Below are positions 44,127 to 52,167 of a stretch of DNA of 64,000 nucleotides, one piece after another. The DNA lies in NCBI GenBank assembly GCA_963618015.1, contig CAVEQS010000005.1, positions 25,944 through 89,943 of the forward strand. The letters run 5' to 3'. The notes under the pieces were generated by a model. That model had not been told where the DNA came from and made no database searches. It was given only the letters and a program-made list of their open reading frames with translations. The number at the start of each line of letters is the position of its first letter. Position 1 is the stretch's first letter. This DNA comes from Apopatocola sp963618015. Lineage in GTDB: Bacteria > Bacillota > Clostridia > Oscillospirales > Oscillospiraceae. The position numbers and the translations under genes were made by a program.

Positions 44127-45542
44127 ATGGCAGATCTGAAAAGCATTGTTGCGGAGAAGCTTCCGCTGACGATGGGCGAGACCATCGCCCTCGCGAAGGA
44201 ATATGGCGTCCGCGTGGTGGATGTTGTCCTCACGGAGAGCGAGCTTCGCACCGGTCTTGACCGCGAAGGCGTGCTCAAGGCCGTCATGGAAGAGTATGCG
44301 CACAACCTCAAGGCCGTGGAGATCGGCGTTTCCGGCGGAAACAGCTTCCTGCTCGGCACCGTTCCCACCCAGCTCAAGGAAATGGGCCCCGGCACCATTT
44401 TCCAGGATGTGCTGCTCGATAAGGCGCTCATGTACACCGTGGCCGCCGAGGTCGGCAACCACTGCATCGGCGTGCGTCCGTGCGCCGGTACGGGCGACCC
44501 CTGCCCCTACACCGGCTTCCTGCGCGCGCTGATGGACGTCGGCACCGACGAGACCACTCTCGCCGAGGTCGCCTGCCTCATGCTCAAGGTCGGCAGCCTG
44601 TTCCGCGTGGCGAAGGTCACCACCGGCTGCAATCTGGAGGGCTACGGCGCGGGCTCTGCCGCCATCGCCGCCGCGACCGTTCACCTGAAGAACGGCACGC
44701 CCGAGCAGATGGAGAAGGCCATGGTTCTCGCCATGTCTCCGACGATCGGCGTCCCCTGCACGCCGCGCGTGCTCGTCCCGGCGCTCTGCACCGCCCACGT
44801 CGGCGGCGCGATCCTCGGCGGCATGTACGCCGGCCGCCTCTGCACGACCGTGGAGATGACCGTCAACGTTCCGTTTGACGTCATGTTCGCCATGGCGTCC
44901 CTCGTCCACAAGGAGAGCGCGCACCACATCGTGCCCACCGTCGTGGAGTATATGGAGCCCTTCTTCCAGCGCACCGCCGAGGTCGAATCCCTCGTCTCCG
45001 AGGAAGTCCACAAGGCCGACAAGGAGCGCATCGAAGAGACGCTCGAGAAGGCCAAGGAGATCGCCAAGAAGATGGCAGACGGCTCTGCCCCGATCATCAA
45101 GACGCTCGGCGACGCCGTTGTCGGCGGTTCTTCGCAGGCCGTCGGCAGCCCGACGAACTGCGGCCGCATCGCCCACGAGCTCCTGAACGAGGGCGAGAAG
45201 GTCACCGAGATCACCATCGAGCTTTACCCCGAACTCTTTGCCCGCCGCACGATCAACGTGCCCGGCGTGCTCATGGGCGCGGTGTACGGCTGCTCCACCT
45301 CCGATTACCAGACCTACGAGGTCGCCGTGGAGCGCGTCAAGGCCGACGGCGTCAAGGTGAACATCGTCCGCGGCGAGGAGTACCAGATCCAGAAGGTCAC
45401 CCTCGTCACCGATAAGGGCAACAGCGTCATGGTCGATACGCTCAACCGCGGCGGCGGCCGTCTCGTGCTGCGCAACGCCACGCCCTCTCTCGAGAAGGCG
45501 CAGGAGGCCGCGAAGAAGCTCGGCATCGTTGTTGTTGAGTAA
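44127..45542 (+). CDS. hmd: 2-(hydroxymethyl)glutarate dehydratase, serine-dehydratase-like
   Basis: A 471-residue [4Fe-4S] L-serine-dehydratase-like protein. The alpha-type domain is N-terminal (MGETIALAKE, GVSGGNSFLLG, GVRPCAGTGDPCPYTGFLRAL; cysteines in TTGCNLEG and IGVPCTPR). The C-terminal part (EITIELYPELFARR to VSTMLNRGGG-like) resembles the beta/ACT portion, so alpha and beta regions are joined. It would dehydrate (S)-2-(hydroxymethyl)glutarate to 2-methyleneglutarate, a role predicted in E. barkeri. It is last in the cluster and is followed by a strong terminator. Confidence 0.87.
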   Translation: MADLKSIVAEKLPLTMGETIALAKEYGVRVVDVVLTESELRTGLDREGVLKAVMEEYAHNLKAVEIGVSGGNSFLLGTVPTQLKEMGPGTIFQDVLLDKALMYTVAAEVGNHCIGVRPCAGTGDPCPYTGFLRALMDVGTDETTLAEVACLMLKVGSLFRVAKVTTGCNLEGYGAGSAAIAAATVHLKNGTPEQMEKAMVLAMSPTIGVPCTPRVLVPALCTAHVGGAILGGMYAGRLCTTVEMTVNVPFDVMFAMASLVHKESAHHIVPTVVEYMEPFFQRTAEVESLVSEEVHKADKERIEETLEKAKEIAKKMADGSAPIIKTLGDAVVGGSSQAVGSPTNCGRIAHELLNEGEKVTEITIELYPELFARRTINVPGVLMGAVYGCSTSDYQTYEVAVERVKADGVKVNIVRGEEYQIQKVTLVTDKGNSVMVDTLNRGGGRLVLRNATPSLEKAQEAAKKLGIVVVE

Positions 45543-45569
45543 TTCTCCCCGATGATTTCCTATCCGGAA

Positions 45570-45606
45570 AACTGCCGGAACCGTTACGGTTCCGGCAGTT
45601 TTTTAT
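45570..45606 (+). terminator. Intrinsic terminator of the nicotinate cluster
   Basis: A perfect 14-bp hairpin (45570-45583 and 45587-45600, loop TTA) running into TTTTTT, 28 bases after the hmd stop. Confidence 0.92.
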
Positions 45607-45609
45607 GCC

Positions 45610-45764
45610 CGTCAATATCACGAAATGTGTACAAATCAGATGCATGGATCAGTGCTTAAACGCTTTTAACGCCAAAAAAGTCCTGCAATATCAATGGCTA
45701 TACGATTCGTGAAATCCGACGGAAAAGTCGATGAACACGGAACGTGCTTTTCTGGTACTATATA
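45610..45764 (+). promoter_or_regulatory. Promoter-operator block of the toxin operon (copy A)
   Basis: Three 11-bp palindromes of the form CACGNNNCGTG (45619-45629, 45701-45711 with one T change, 45736-45746) precede an extended -10 TGGTACTATATA (45753-45764). The whole block aligns without gaps with 51376-51530 upstream of the virion operon. No good -35 box is present, so activation or repression by a dedicated factor is likely. Confidence 0.7.
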
Positions 45765-45816
45765 GGCATGAAACACAAAGCGTGTTTTAAATCTGTATGA
45801 ATCGGAAAGGCAGGAT

Positions 45817-48729
45817 ATGAGCAAGAGAGTTGATCCAACGGGCATCTATCCGTCCAACACCAAAACAAACCCCATACCGCCGGTGAAGTCCTCGCAGGGG
45901 CGCTCCACGACGAACCCCACCGTGGGCGTCCCGCAGGGGCAGACGAGCCAGACAACGGGACGGGGAAGCAGCGTTTCGCACCGGGGTGAGAATGCCCGGC
46001 AAAACTATACGTCCCCGACAAAGGGGCGTCCGACACAGAACACCGGGGCACAGCAGAATTCCAGCAAAGGAAACCAGACGACCGGCACGACCGGGACGAT
46101 TGGAGCGGCCAAACCGGCCGGAACGACAAAGCCAACCACGGCGACGAAACCAACCGAAACGACTAAGACAACGGAGAAACCGCCCTACCGTTTTTCGTAC
46201 GCCAGCGCCGCCGATCTTGCCGACATGAACGAGATCATGGGTGTGAACTCGTATACCGGCGAGGCGCAGGATATCGCCGATGATTTTCTGCGGCAGAACG
46301 GTGTGAGCAGCACTACCGAGTATCAGAAAAAGTTCTTTGCCGAGCAGGAAGCGAAGCGAAAAGCGCAGGAGGAACGGGCGCGGCTGTACCGCGAGTTGTA
46401 CGCCGATGATGAAGCCGCAGCGGAACACATGGGTCAGCGCGGAGGCTACACCGGAGAGATCGACGACATGGTTCAAGCGGAGTGGAGAAGGAACGGCGTG
46501 AAGGATGCCGCAGGATACCGAAAGGTCGCCGATTACCAATGGAGAAACATGATCGGCGGAGTTCTGGATGTGTCGCGGAACACTGTAAACGATTTCAATT
46601 ACCGCATGCAGGCCGGACGCGCCGAGCAGCTGGCGGAAAACGATGCGGTACGGGATGCGGCGAACGGCAAGGGAGATTACGAGGAACTGTACCGGTATTA
46701 CCTCGCAAAGTATCGGGAGGAAACGAGCGACTTTGTCCCGATGCAGGCCGTGAATTGGGGCGAGGCATATAACGCCGAGACCGCGCGTATCGCGGACGAG
46801 GAAGGCTTCAACGACTATGTGCGAAGAGACGGCGAACTCTACCGTGCTCTTGGCGCTATGGCGCCGACGCTTGCAATGTCCGCGGCGGGCAATGTGGTTG
46901 GGGGTGCTCTGACCTTAGGCGGTGCTGCCTATGAATCAGCCCGTGCGGCAGCAACGGTCGGAAAGGTGCTTTCCGGCTCAATAACGTTCGCCTCTGCCTC
47001 CGGCAGCGCGTACGAAGCGGCAATTGCCAATGGCATAGACCCGGAAACGGCCATGCGGCTCGCCACCGCCGCAGGCGCCATAGAGCTTGGCACGGAGGCA
47101 ATCAGTTCCGGTCTCGGTTCCTTCGCCGGGAGAAAGCTTGGCGTGGGCGGTGTGACGGACGGGGTAATGGAAACGCTTGTCGGAAAAGTGACGAGCGACC
47201 CCAATGTACAGAAAGCGCTTGTTACGGCAAGCAGTATTCTTGGAGAAGGCTTCGAGGAATTTATGTCCGAATGGGGCAACTATGCCGCGCAGAAGCTCCT
47301 CGGCGGTTATGATGCCCGCACGGGCAGAGAAGTTTGGCGTGACTCGCTGGAAGCCTTTCGCGACGGCGCATTCATCTCCGGCCTCCTGAACGCAACATCG
47401 CTCCTCCAATATGGCGTTCCGCCGCAAGATGCTATCGAGGCAGGCATTGATGAGGCAATGACGCAGAACGACGCGCCGCGGCGGGAGGGCACGAACAATA
47501 GAAGCGGATCGGCGGTCAGCATTTCGGAGACCGCCGCCCGCGTCGCCGACAGTCTCCGACAGAAGCTGCCGGCACGCGATCTGGTGCGGTTCAACGAGGC
47601 GTTTGAAAATTCGGCGTCGGGAAAGCGGCTCGCGGAAGCGCTTGCCGGAATGGATGCCTCCGACGCCGCAAGACTGACGGAAGCGGTGACGGGCGCCGTG
47701 GCCGACGCCGTGAAGCGGGGCGAGAGCTACAGCAGCCGGACGGACTTCCTGACCGACGAGAGCGTGGAGCGCATGACGGAGGCGGTGATCGCGGAAGCGG
47801 CGGAAGCGCTGGGGCTCGCCGATGCGGATGATGTCAGGACGACGCGGGAGACCATCCGCGACTCCAACGTGGCGGCGCTCAAGGATATGGCGAAGGATGC
47901 GCTCACCGAGCGTTTCCAGAAAGACGGCACGCTCCGCGATACTGCCGAGCGTGTTCGGCAGAAGCGAAGCGGCGAATCATCCGAAATTTTTGATGACGTT
48001 GGCGGAGAGCCGAAAAAAGAAGCTTCTTCATCCGAAAAGAAAACGCTTTATAAGGATTATCTTGAGGGAAAGTTTGATCTCAAGGAAAACGCAGATGGAG
48101 ATGGCACATTATCCGACCAGAGTCCTCGAAATAGCCAGAAAATCCAGAACTATATCGAGAAGCTCAGAGAGGAATCCGCAAAGATGCAGGAGGAGAGAAC
48201 AAAAAAACAGGCATCCGAAACGGAAATCAGAGAACGGTCGGAAATGTCGGTTGAAGAGAATAGCGCGAACAAAGAACTCGTCGAGAATCCGTTCTGCGGG
48301 AAAAACAAATTGAAATCCAACGTGAAGTATTATGCAGGTGAATACAATTACTTGTATGAAACCGATTCGCTCGGAAGAATATGCCGGTTTTTCGCAGAGA
48401 AATTGCAGCTGACAGCACGCGATAAGCGCCTGAGGCATGACCCGAACACGCCGGGAAAAATGGAATACGACGATGCAGGACATCTCATCGGTGACCGCTT
48501 TGGCGGTGCAGCTACGATCGCCAATCTTATTTCGCAGCTGCGAAACGTGAACAGAGGCGATTATCGCGTAATGGAGGATCATCTGGAATCTATCATTCAA
48601 AACGGCGGAACGGTTGAAATGGAGGGAAGAATCATCTATAATGAAACCGATTTACGACCAGAGGGTATTTCTATTGAAATCAAAATAGATGGCGAAGCGG
48701 TTCCAATCTTCTTCTCCAACATACAATAG
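45817..48729 (+). CDS. Large virion-island protein with C-terminal DNA/RNA non-specific endonuclease toxin domain
   Basis: A 970-residue polymorphic-toxin-like protein. Residues 1-125 are disordered and Thr/Pro-rich. Two related repeats of about 40 residues (YTGEAQDIADDFLRQNGV near 142, YTGEIDDMVQAEWRRNGV near 212) follow. A hydrophobic Ala/Gly-rich region spans about 344-425. The segment GEGFEEFMSEWGNYAAQKLL near residue 475 resembles large phage minor structural proteins. A charged linker leads to an Endonuclea_NS_2-type nuclease (about 844-960) with DDAGHLIGDRFGG and NLISQLRNVNRGDY, the pattern of LXG-type DNase toxins. A DUF600 immunity gene lies 20 bases downstream. Delivery as a capsid-associated protein is inferred. 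Confidence 0.78.
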   Translation: MSKRVDPTGIYPSNTKTNPIPPVKSSQGRSTTNPTVGVPQGQTSQTTGRGSSVSHRGENARQNYTSPTKGRPTQNTGAQQNSSKGNQTTGTTGTIGAAKPAGTTKPTTATKPTETTKTTEKPPYRFSYASAADLADMNEIMGVNSYTGEAQDIADDFLRQNGVSSTTEYQKKFFAEQEAKRKAQEERARLYRELYADDEAAAEHMGQRGGYTGEIDDMVQAEWRRNGVKDAAGYRKVADYQWRNMIGGVLDVSRNTVNDFNYRMQAGRAEQLAENDAVRDAANGKGDYEELYRYYLAKYREETSDFVPMQAVNWGEAYNAETARIADEEGFNDYVRRDGELYRALGAMAPTLAMSAAGNVVGGALTLGGAAYESARAAATVGKVLSGSITFASASGSAYEAAIANGIDPETAMRLATAAGAIELGTEAISSGLGSFAGRKLGVGGVTDGVMETLVGKVTSDPNVQKALVTASSILGEGFEEFMSEWGNYAAQKLLGGYDARTGREVWRDSLEAFRDGAFISGLLNATSLLQYGVPPQDAIEAGIDEAMTQNDAPRREGTNNRSGSAVSISETAARVADSLRQKLPARDLVRFNEAFENSASGKRLAEALAGMDASDAARLTEAVTGAVADAVKRGESYSSRTDFLTDESVERMTEAVIAEAAEALGLADADDVRTTRETIRDSNVAALKDMAKDALTERFQKDGTLRDTAERVRQKRSGESSEIFDDVGGEPKKEASSSEKKTLYKDYLEGKFDLKENADGDGTLSDQSPRNSQKIQNYIEKLREESAKMQEERTKKQASETEIRERSEMSVEENSANKELVENPFCGKNKLKSNVKYYAGEYNYLYETDSLGRICRFFAEKLQLTARDKRLRHDPNTPGKMEYDDAGHLIGDRFGGAATIANLISQLRNVNRGDYRVMEDHLESIIQNGGTVEMEGRIIYNETDLRPEGISIEIKIDGEAVPIFFSNIQ

Positions 48730-48749
48730 TTTTTTGAAAGGAGCAAAAA

Positions 48750-49301
48750 ATGGATACTAAATACGCTTTTGAAAATCAGTTTTCTGAGTTGATCAGCGAT
48801 ATCCTCGGCGTCTGCTATGAATATGTGGAGGGGCGCGCTGAAAAAATCTATGTTTATCTGTCGAATGAAGCCCAAATACAATACTGCGGATGCTTTTATA
48901 AAATCAACGGGCGAGTTGTTAGGCGCGGAAAATTGAGTACAGCGCTTCAGCCGGGAGAGTTGCCGTATGACGAGAAGGATGATGTACAGCGCCGGTTGTG
49001 CGATATACTACGCGAAGACTGGGGCAAGATCGTGAATTTGTTCCGTCAAAACAAAAGACCCGTGCCGACAGAGATTCGGATGGTCTACGACGTAGCAACA
49101 GGAAGACCGGATGTTCGGATACAGTATGAGCCGGTGTGGTCTAAAGAAAAGGGTGGTTTTCCACTGAAAGTTGATTTAGCATGGTTTGCACAGGAAGACG
49201 CAGCGGCTGGTGGCACGGGAGAAATTCCGGATCCCTATAAAGGGATGTTTGAAAAGAAAGACAAAAAGAATCCCTTCAAAGGCTTGTTTGGAGGTAAGTA
49301 A
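48750..49301 (+). CDS. DUF600 (YezG-type) immunity protein
   Basis: A 183-residue acidic cytosolic protein. The pattern FSELISDILGVCYEYVEGRAEKIYVYLS near the N-terminus matches the DUF600/YezG family, the known antidotes of YeeF-type DNase toxins in Bacillus. It lies 20 bases after the nuclease gene with an AAAGGAG RBS, the classic toxin-immunity order. The C-terminal Lys-rich tail (MFEKKDKKNPFKGLFGGK) is unusual. Lower GC than its surroundings suggests acquisition. Direct binding to the nuclease is inferred. Confidence 0.75.
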   Translation: MDTKYAFENQFSELISDILGVCYEYVEGRAEKIYVYLSNEAQIQYCGCFYKINGRVVRRGKLSTALQPGELPYDEKDDVQRRLCDILREDWGKIVNLFRQNKRPVPTEIRMVYDVATGRPDVRIQYEPVWSKEKGGFPLKVDLAWFAQEDAAAGGTGEIPDPYKGMFEKKDKKNPFKGLFGGK

Positions 49302-49315
49302 CTTGCCGCATACAG

Positions 49316-49345
49316 CGCCGCCGGGGGACACCCCGGCGGCGTTTT
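49316..49345 (+). terminator. Cassette terminator 1
   Basis: An 11-bp hairpin CGCCGCCGGGG/CCCCGGCGGCG (49316-49341) followed by TTTT. Nearly identical copies follow each of the next three genes. Confidence 0.9.
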
Positions 49346-49371
49346 TACGTTTGTATTTGAAAATAGCGTGC

Positions 49372-49401
49372 TTTTCCAAACGGGATATGGTACGGTATAA
49401 T
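49372..49401 (+). promoter_or_regulatory. Cassette promoter 1
   Basis: TTTTCC (49372-49377), an 18-base spacer and TATAAT (49396-49401), with CGTG just before the -35 and TATGGTAC before the -10, as in the two following cassettes. Confidence 0.65.
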
Positions 49402-49455
49402 TGGAAGAGGGGCAGTGTTCCGTAGACTATGAGTAAGCGGAGGAAATAGCGGACT

Positions 49456-49959
49456 ATGGAGAATAATCATTTGCAAGACGCAAGGCACGGACTTCCTGCG
49501 GGAGAACGGACAAAAGACGAAACCACAGAAATTGCGGCGAAGATGTCCGAAATGGCACCAAAAGCGGCGCAGAAACTGATCGAAGCCAGCGGACAAGACC
49601 CCAGGAATTATTCTCCGCTGACGCGGGAATGCATGGCGGCACTGATTTACGGGATGCTTGGCGCTTTTTCTACGGAAAAACTGGGGTACCATGAATGGCG
49701 CTGGACGGGAATGGAGATGGCTTTGATTGCTGTCGCTCTTTTGGGAATGGAGCCAGAGGAGGGTGCACAGCTGTCCAATTTCCTTTTTGAGAATTCAAGC
49801 AAAAAGCAGAATCCGGATTTGAACGAGAACATTAACCAGCTCATCCACTACGGGATAGATTTGTACTATCTTTTCGATCAGCCGGAAAGACTGGAAAAAG
49901 CCGTTCAGGCGATTCTTCAGGCGTGCTACAGAGCGTTTGGAACCGGCGAAGAAAACTGA
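49456..49959 (+). CDS. Immunity-like paralogue 1, unknown family
   Basis: A 167-residue helical cytosolic protein. Residues about 25-60 read MSEMAPKAAQKLIEASGQDPRNYSPLTRE-like, and the end reads INQLIHYGIDLYYLFDQPERL then FGTGEEN. The gene at 50798 shares the same layout and the same FGTGEEN C-terminus; the gene at 50118 is a more distant relative. Each has its own promoter and terminator. I do not recognise a named family. Position after a toxin-immunity pair suggests orphan immunity genes, but no matching toxin is visible. Confidence 0.7.
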   Translation: MENNHLQDARHGLPAGERTKDETTEIAAKMSEMAPKAAQKLIEASGQDPRNYSPLTRECMAALIYGMLGAFSTEKLGYHEWRWTGMEMALIAVALLGMEPEEGAQLSNFLFENSSKKQNPDLNENINQLIHYGIDLYYLFDQPERLEKAVQAILQACYRAFGTGEEN

Positions 49960-49969
49960 ATAAGCGCTG

Positions 49970-49999
49970 CGCCGCCGGGGGACACCCCGGCGGCGTTTT
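49970..49999 (+). terminator. Cassette terminator 2
   Basis: The same 11-bp hairpin as cassette terminator 1 (49970-49980 and 49985-49995, loop GACA), followed by TTTT. Confidence 0.9.
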
Positions 50000-50020
50000 G
50001 CATGTAGGGAAATGCCGTGA

Positions 50021-50050
50021 TTTTCGCGGCAGAGTATGGTACAGTATTCT
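50021..50050 (+). promoter_or_regulatory. Cassette promoter 2
   Basis: TTTTCG (50021-50026), an 18-base spacer and TATTCT (50045-50050), preceded by CCGTGA and containing TATGGTACAG. Confidence 0.6.
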
Positions 50051-50117
50051 TAAAGGAAGGACGATTTGCTTCCGAGAATACCCGGGTCAATGCATCTGAA
50101 TTGATTGGAGGAGTTCA

Positions 50118-50627
50118 ATGATGGAAATTGATAAGAAGAAAAACATAGCGTCTGGTCAGCAGAAAGAAGCTGCGTCGAAGCTATCGCCGGAAGTGGAGGC
50201 AAAAATGAATGAGCTCTCGCCGAAGGCTTTTGCAATAGCGGATCAAACGATCGCGGCATACGGGAAACCGGTGGAGGAATACGACGATATAGACCGCGCG
50301 ACGATGGCCGGGTTGATTTTCGGGGAGTTATGTGCACTTGCATATGAGAATGATTTTGCGAGCCTGGGCTGGTTTAACGGAACGATTACGGCCATCGCTT
50401 ATCAGAAACTGCATTATTCGGTGCGGATGTCTGTAAGAATCGCCAATCAACTGGTTTTTCATTCCAGTGCGAAGGAAAATGAGAATTTGTACAATCTGAG
50501 GCACAATGGAATTGATGCGTATTTCCTGCTGGACAAGCCGGAGGTGATGTCACGAAAAATAAAGGCTTTTTTCGCCGAAGTACACGAAGCGTTTGAAAAA
50601 GCGCGAAGAGACGGGTTAATCGAATAA
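50118..50627 (+). CDS. Immunity-like paralogue 2, unknown family
   Basis: A 169-residue helical protein related to its two neighbours. MNELSPKAFAIADQTIAAYGKPVEEYDDIDRATMAGLIFGEL aligns with the SPLTRECMAALIYGML region of paralogue 1, and NLRHNGIDAYFLLDKPEVM aligns with HYGIDLYYLFDQPERL. It is the most divergent of the three. The RBS is GGAGGAG. No function is known; immunity is inferred from position only. Confidence 0.7.
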   Translation: MMEIDKKKNIASGQQKEAASKLSPEVEAKMNELSPKAFAIADQTIAAYGKPVEEYDDIDRATMAGLIFGELCALAYENDFASLGWFNGTITAIAYQKLHYSVRMSVRIANQLVFHSSAKENENLYNLRHNGIDAYFLLDKPEVMSRKIKAFFAEVHEAFEKARRDGLIE

Positions 50628-50633
50628 TGCTTG

Positions 50634-50665
50634 CGCCGCCGGGGAGTCCCCCCGGCGGCGTTTTT
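50634..50665 (+). terminator. Cassette terminator 3
   Basis: An 11-bp hairpin CGCCGCCGGGG/CCCCGGCGGCG (50634-50644 and 50650-50660), loop AGTCC, followed by TTTTT. Confidence 0.9.
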
Positions 50666-50686
50666 GCATAGTGAAAAAGCCCGTGA

Positions 50687-50716
50687 TTTTCTAGGTATAA
50701 GATGGTATAGTAAATT
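50687..50716 (+). promoter_or_regulatory. Cassette promoter 3
   Basis: TTTTCT (50687-50692), an 18-base spacer and TAAATT (50711-50716), preceded by CCGTGA and containing GATGGTATAG. Confidence 0.55.
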
Positions 50717-50797
50717 AGAAAAAGGGTGGAGGAGTGCCGTTGCCAAATTAAACGGTGTTGCCATGAAACGAGAAAAAGTTTCAGGAGGATGCGAACG

Positions 50798-51328
50798 ATG
50801 CAGAAAGCATACAATGATCGCTACGAGGAAACGGAACAGGACCGGCAGGACGAGGAACGATACGAACGCAAACGAAATATGTCTATGGAAGAAAAGAAGG
50901 AAGTGTATTCCCGCATTCCCCAAGAGGCGTTGGAAAACGCCCGCAAGATGGTTGCGGCAAGCGGACAGAAACCGTCAGAATATAATCCGGTTACCAGAGA
51001 GAGTATGGCGGCTATGATCTATGGGATGCTGTCAGCAATGTCAATTGAAGAGTTGGGAGATTGTGACCTGATAGTTATAAATGGGATGATGGGTGCGATT
51101 GCCAACGTAGTTCTCGAAATGGAAGCCGAGCAGAGCATTGACTTGACAGAGTATTTGTATAAAAGCGCGAGTAAGAAGAATCCGGAGTGCAACATTAATA
51201 TCAACGCACTTATCCATATCGGCATTGATGCATTCTTTTGCCTCGATCGGCCAGAATTTCTGGCGAATGGGATGCGAACAGTCCTTAACGCATGCTATGA
51301 AGATTTCGGAACAGGTGAAGAAAACTGA
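50798..51328 (+). CDS. Immunity-like paralogue 3, unknown family
   Basis: A 176-residue protein close to paralogue 1: SRIPQEALENARKMVAASGQKPSEYNPVTRESMAAMIYGML and NALIHIGIDAFFCLDRPEFL, ending in FGTGEEN. The N-terminal 35 residues are highly charged (DRYEETEQDRQDEER). The start at 50798 follows AGGAGG with 9-base spacing; an upstream in-frame start lacks a good RBS. It is the last gene of the low-GC cargo block before the virion operon. Confidence 0.7.
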   Translation: MQKAYNDRYEETEQDRQDEERYERKRNMSMEEKKEVYSRIPQEALENARKMVAASGQKPSEYNPVTRESMAAMIYGMLSAMSIEELGDCDLIVINGMMGAIANVVLEMEAEQSIDLTEYLYKSASKKNPECNININALIHIGIDAFFCLDRPEFLANGMRTVLNACYEDFGTGEEN

Positions 51329-51338
51329 ATAAGCACGG

Positions 51339-51370
51339 CGCCGCCGGGGAGCCCCCCCGGCGGCGTTTTT
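51339..51370 (+). terminator. Cassette terminator 4
   Basis: An 11-bp hairpin (51339-51349 and 51355-51365) followed by TTTTT, the fourth near-identical copy. The regulatory block of the virion operon starts right after it. Confidence 0.9.
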
Positions 51371-51375
51371 GCGTT

Positions 51376-51530
51376 CGTCATTATCACGGAACGTGCGCAT
51401 ATCAGGTGCAGGAAATGCCGGCTGGACGCATTATTCGCATTAAAAGCCCTTTATACGCAACGGATACACGATTCGTGAAAATCGACGAAAAAGTCGATGA
51501 ACACATAGCGTGTTTTTATGTTACGATATA
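51376..51530 (+). promoter_or_regulatory. Promoter-operator block of the virion operon (copy B)
   Basis: Palindromes CACGGAACGTG (51385-51395), CACGATTCGTG (51467-51477) and the degenerate CACATAGCGTG (51502-51512) lie at the same spacing (82 and 35 bases) as in copy A. The -10 region is TTACGATATA (51521-51530). An inner TCGAC/GTCGA repeat (51482-51497) is also shared. Confidence 0.7.
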
Positions 51531-51585
51531 ACCACCGTAAGGGAATACGCGAGCCGGGGCGAACACCGGCGGAAAGGAGTCCGAG

Positions 51586-52146
51586 ATGGACGAAAACGAA
51601 AGACCGGAGGAGGTCGGGGAGGTCGTGACTCCCGAGGAGGACGGCTCGGCGGAGCAGCGCGAGAGCGTTTCCGCGCCGCAGAGCCACGAGGACAATCGCC
51701 GTTTCCAGGCGGCGAGACTGGGGGGCGAGCGCGCCGGGTATGAACGGGCGATGCGCGAGCTGGCCGGGCGCGAGAGCGAACGGCGCTCGCAGGAGGAGGC
51801 GCAGATGCGCTTCATTGCCGACGACGCGCGCGAGTTTGCCCGCCGGTTCCCGGAGGCGGATCTCGCGGGGCTGGATGCCTCGGAGAGCTTTCGCCGCTTC
51901 TGCGGCAGCCGCTACGGCAGAGAACCGCTGAGTGAGCTGTACGCAGATTATCTGGAGGTTGCCGGCGGCGCGCTGCGGGCCGCGCAGGCAAGAGGGGCAA
52001 GCCGGGCTGCACGGTCTACCGGCAGCGGCGGCAGCGGTTCCTACGAGGCGCTCAACGCCCGGCAGCAGTCGGAGCTGGACGCCTGGAACCGGGCGTTTCC
52101 GCAGATGAAAATGTCGGCTCGCGAGTATCTGAGCCGAAACAAGTGA
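51586..52146 (+). CDS. Probable phage scaffolding protein
   Basis: A 186-residue, highly charged, helical protein. The N-terminal third is acidic and disordered (EEVGEVVTPEEDGSAEQRES), the middle is Arg/Glu-rich coiled coil (GYERAMRELAGRESERRSQEE). A short basic C-terminus ends in MKMSAREYLSRNK, as in capsid scaffolds that bind coat protein. It sits directly before the decoration and capsid genes, where scaffolds are found. Family assignment is by composition and position. Confidence 0.65.
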   Translation: MDENERPEEVGEVVTPEEDGSAEQRESVSAPQSHEDNRRFQAARLGGERAGYERAMRELAGRESERRSQEEAQMRFIADDAREFARRFPEADLAGLDASESFRRFCGSRYGREPLSELYADYLEVAGGALRAAQARGASRAARSTGSGGSGSYEALNARQQSELDAWNRAFPQMKMSAREYLSRNK

Positions 52147-52167
52147 ATGTGAAAGGAGACACAAAAC

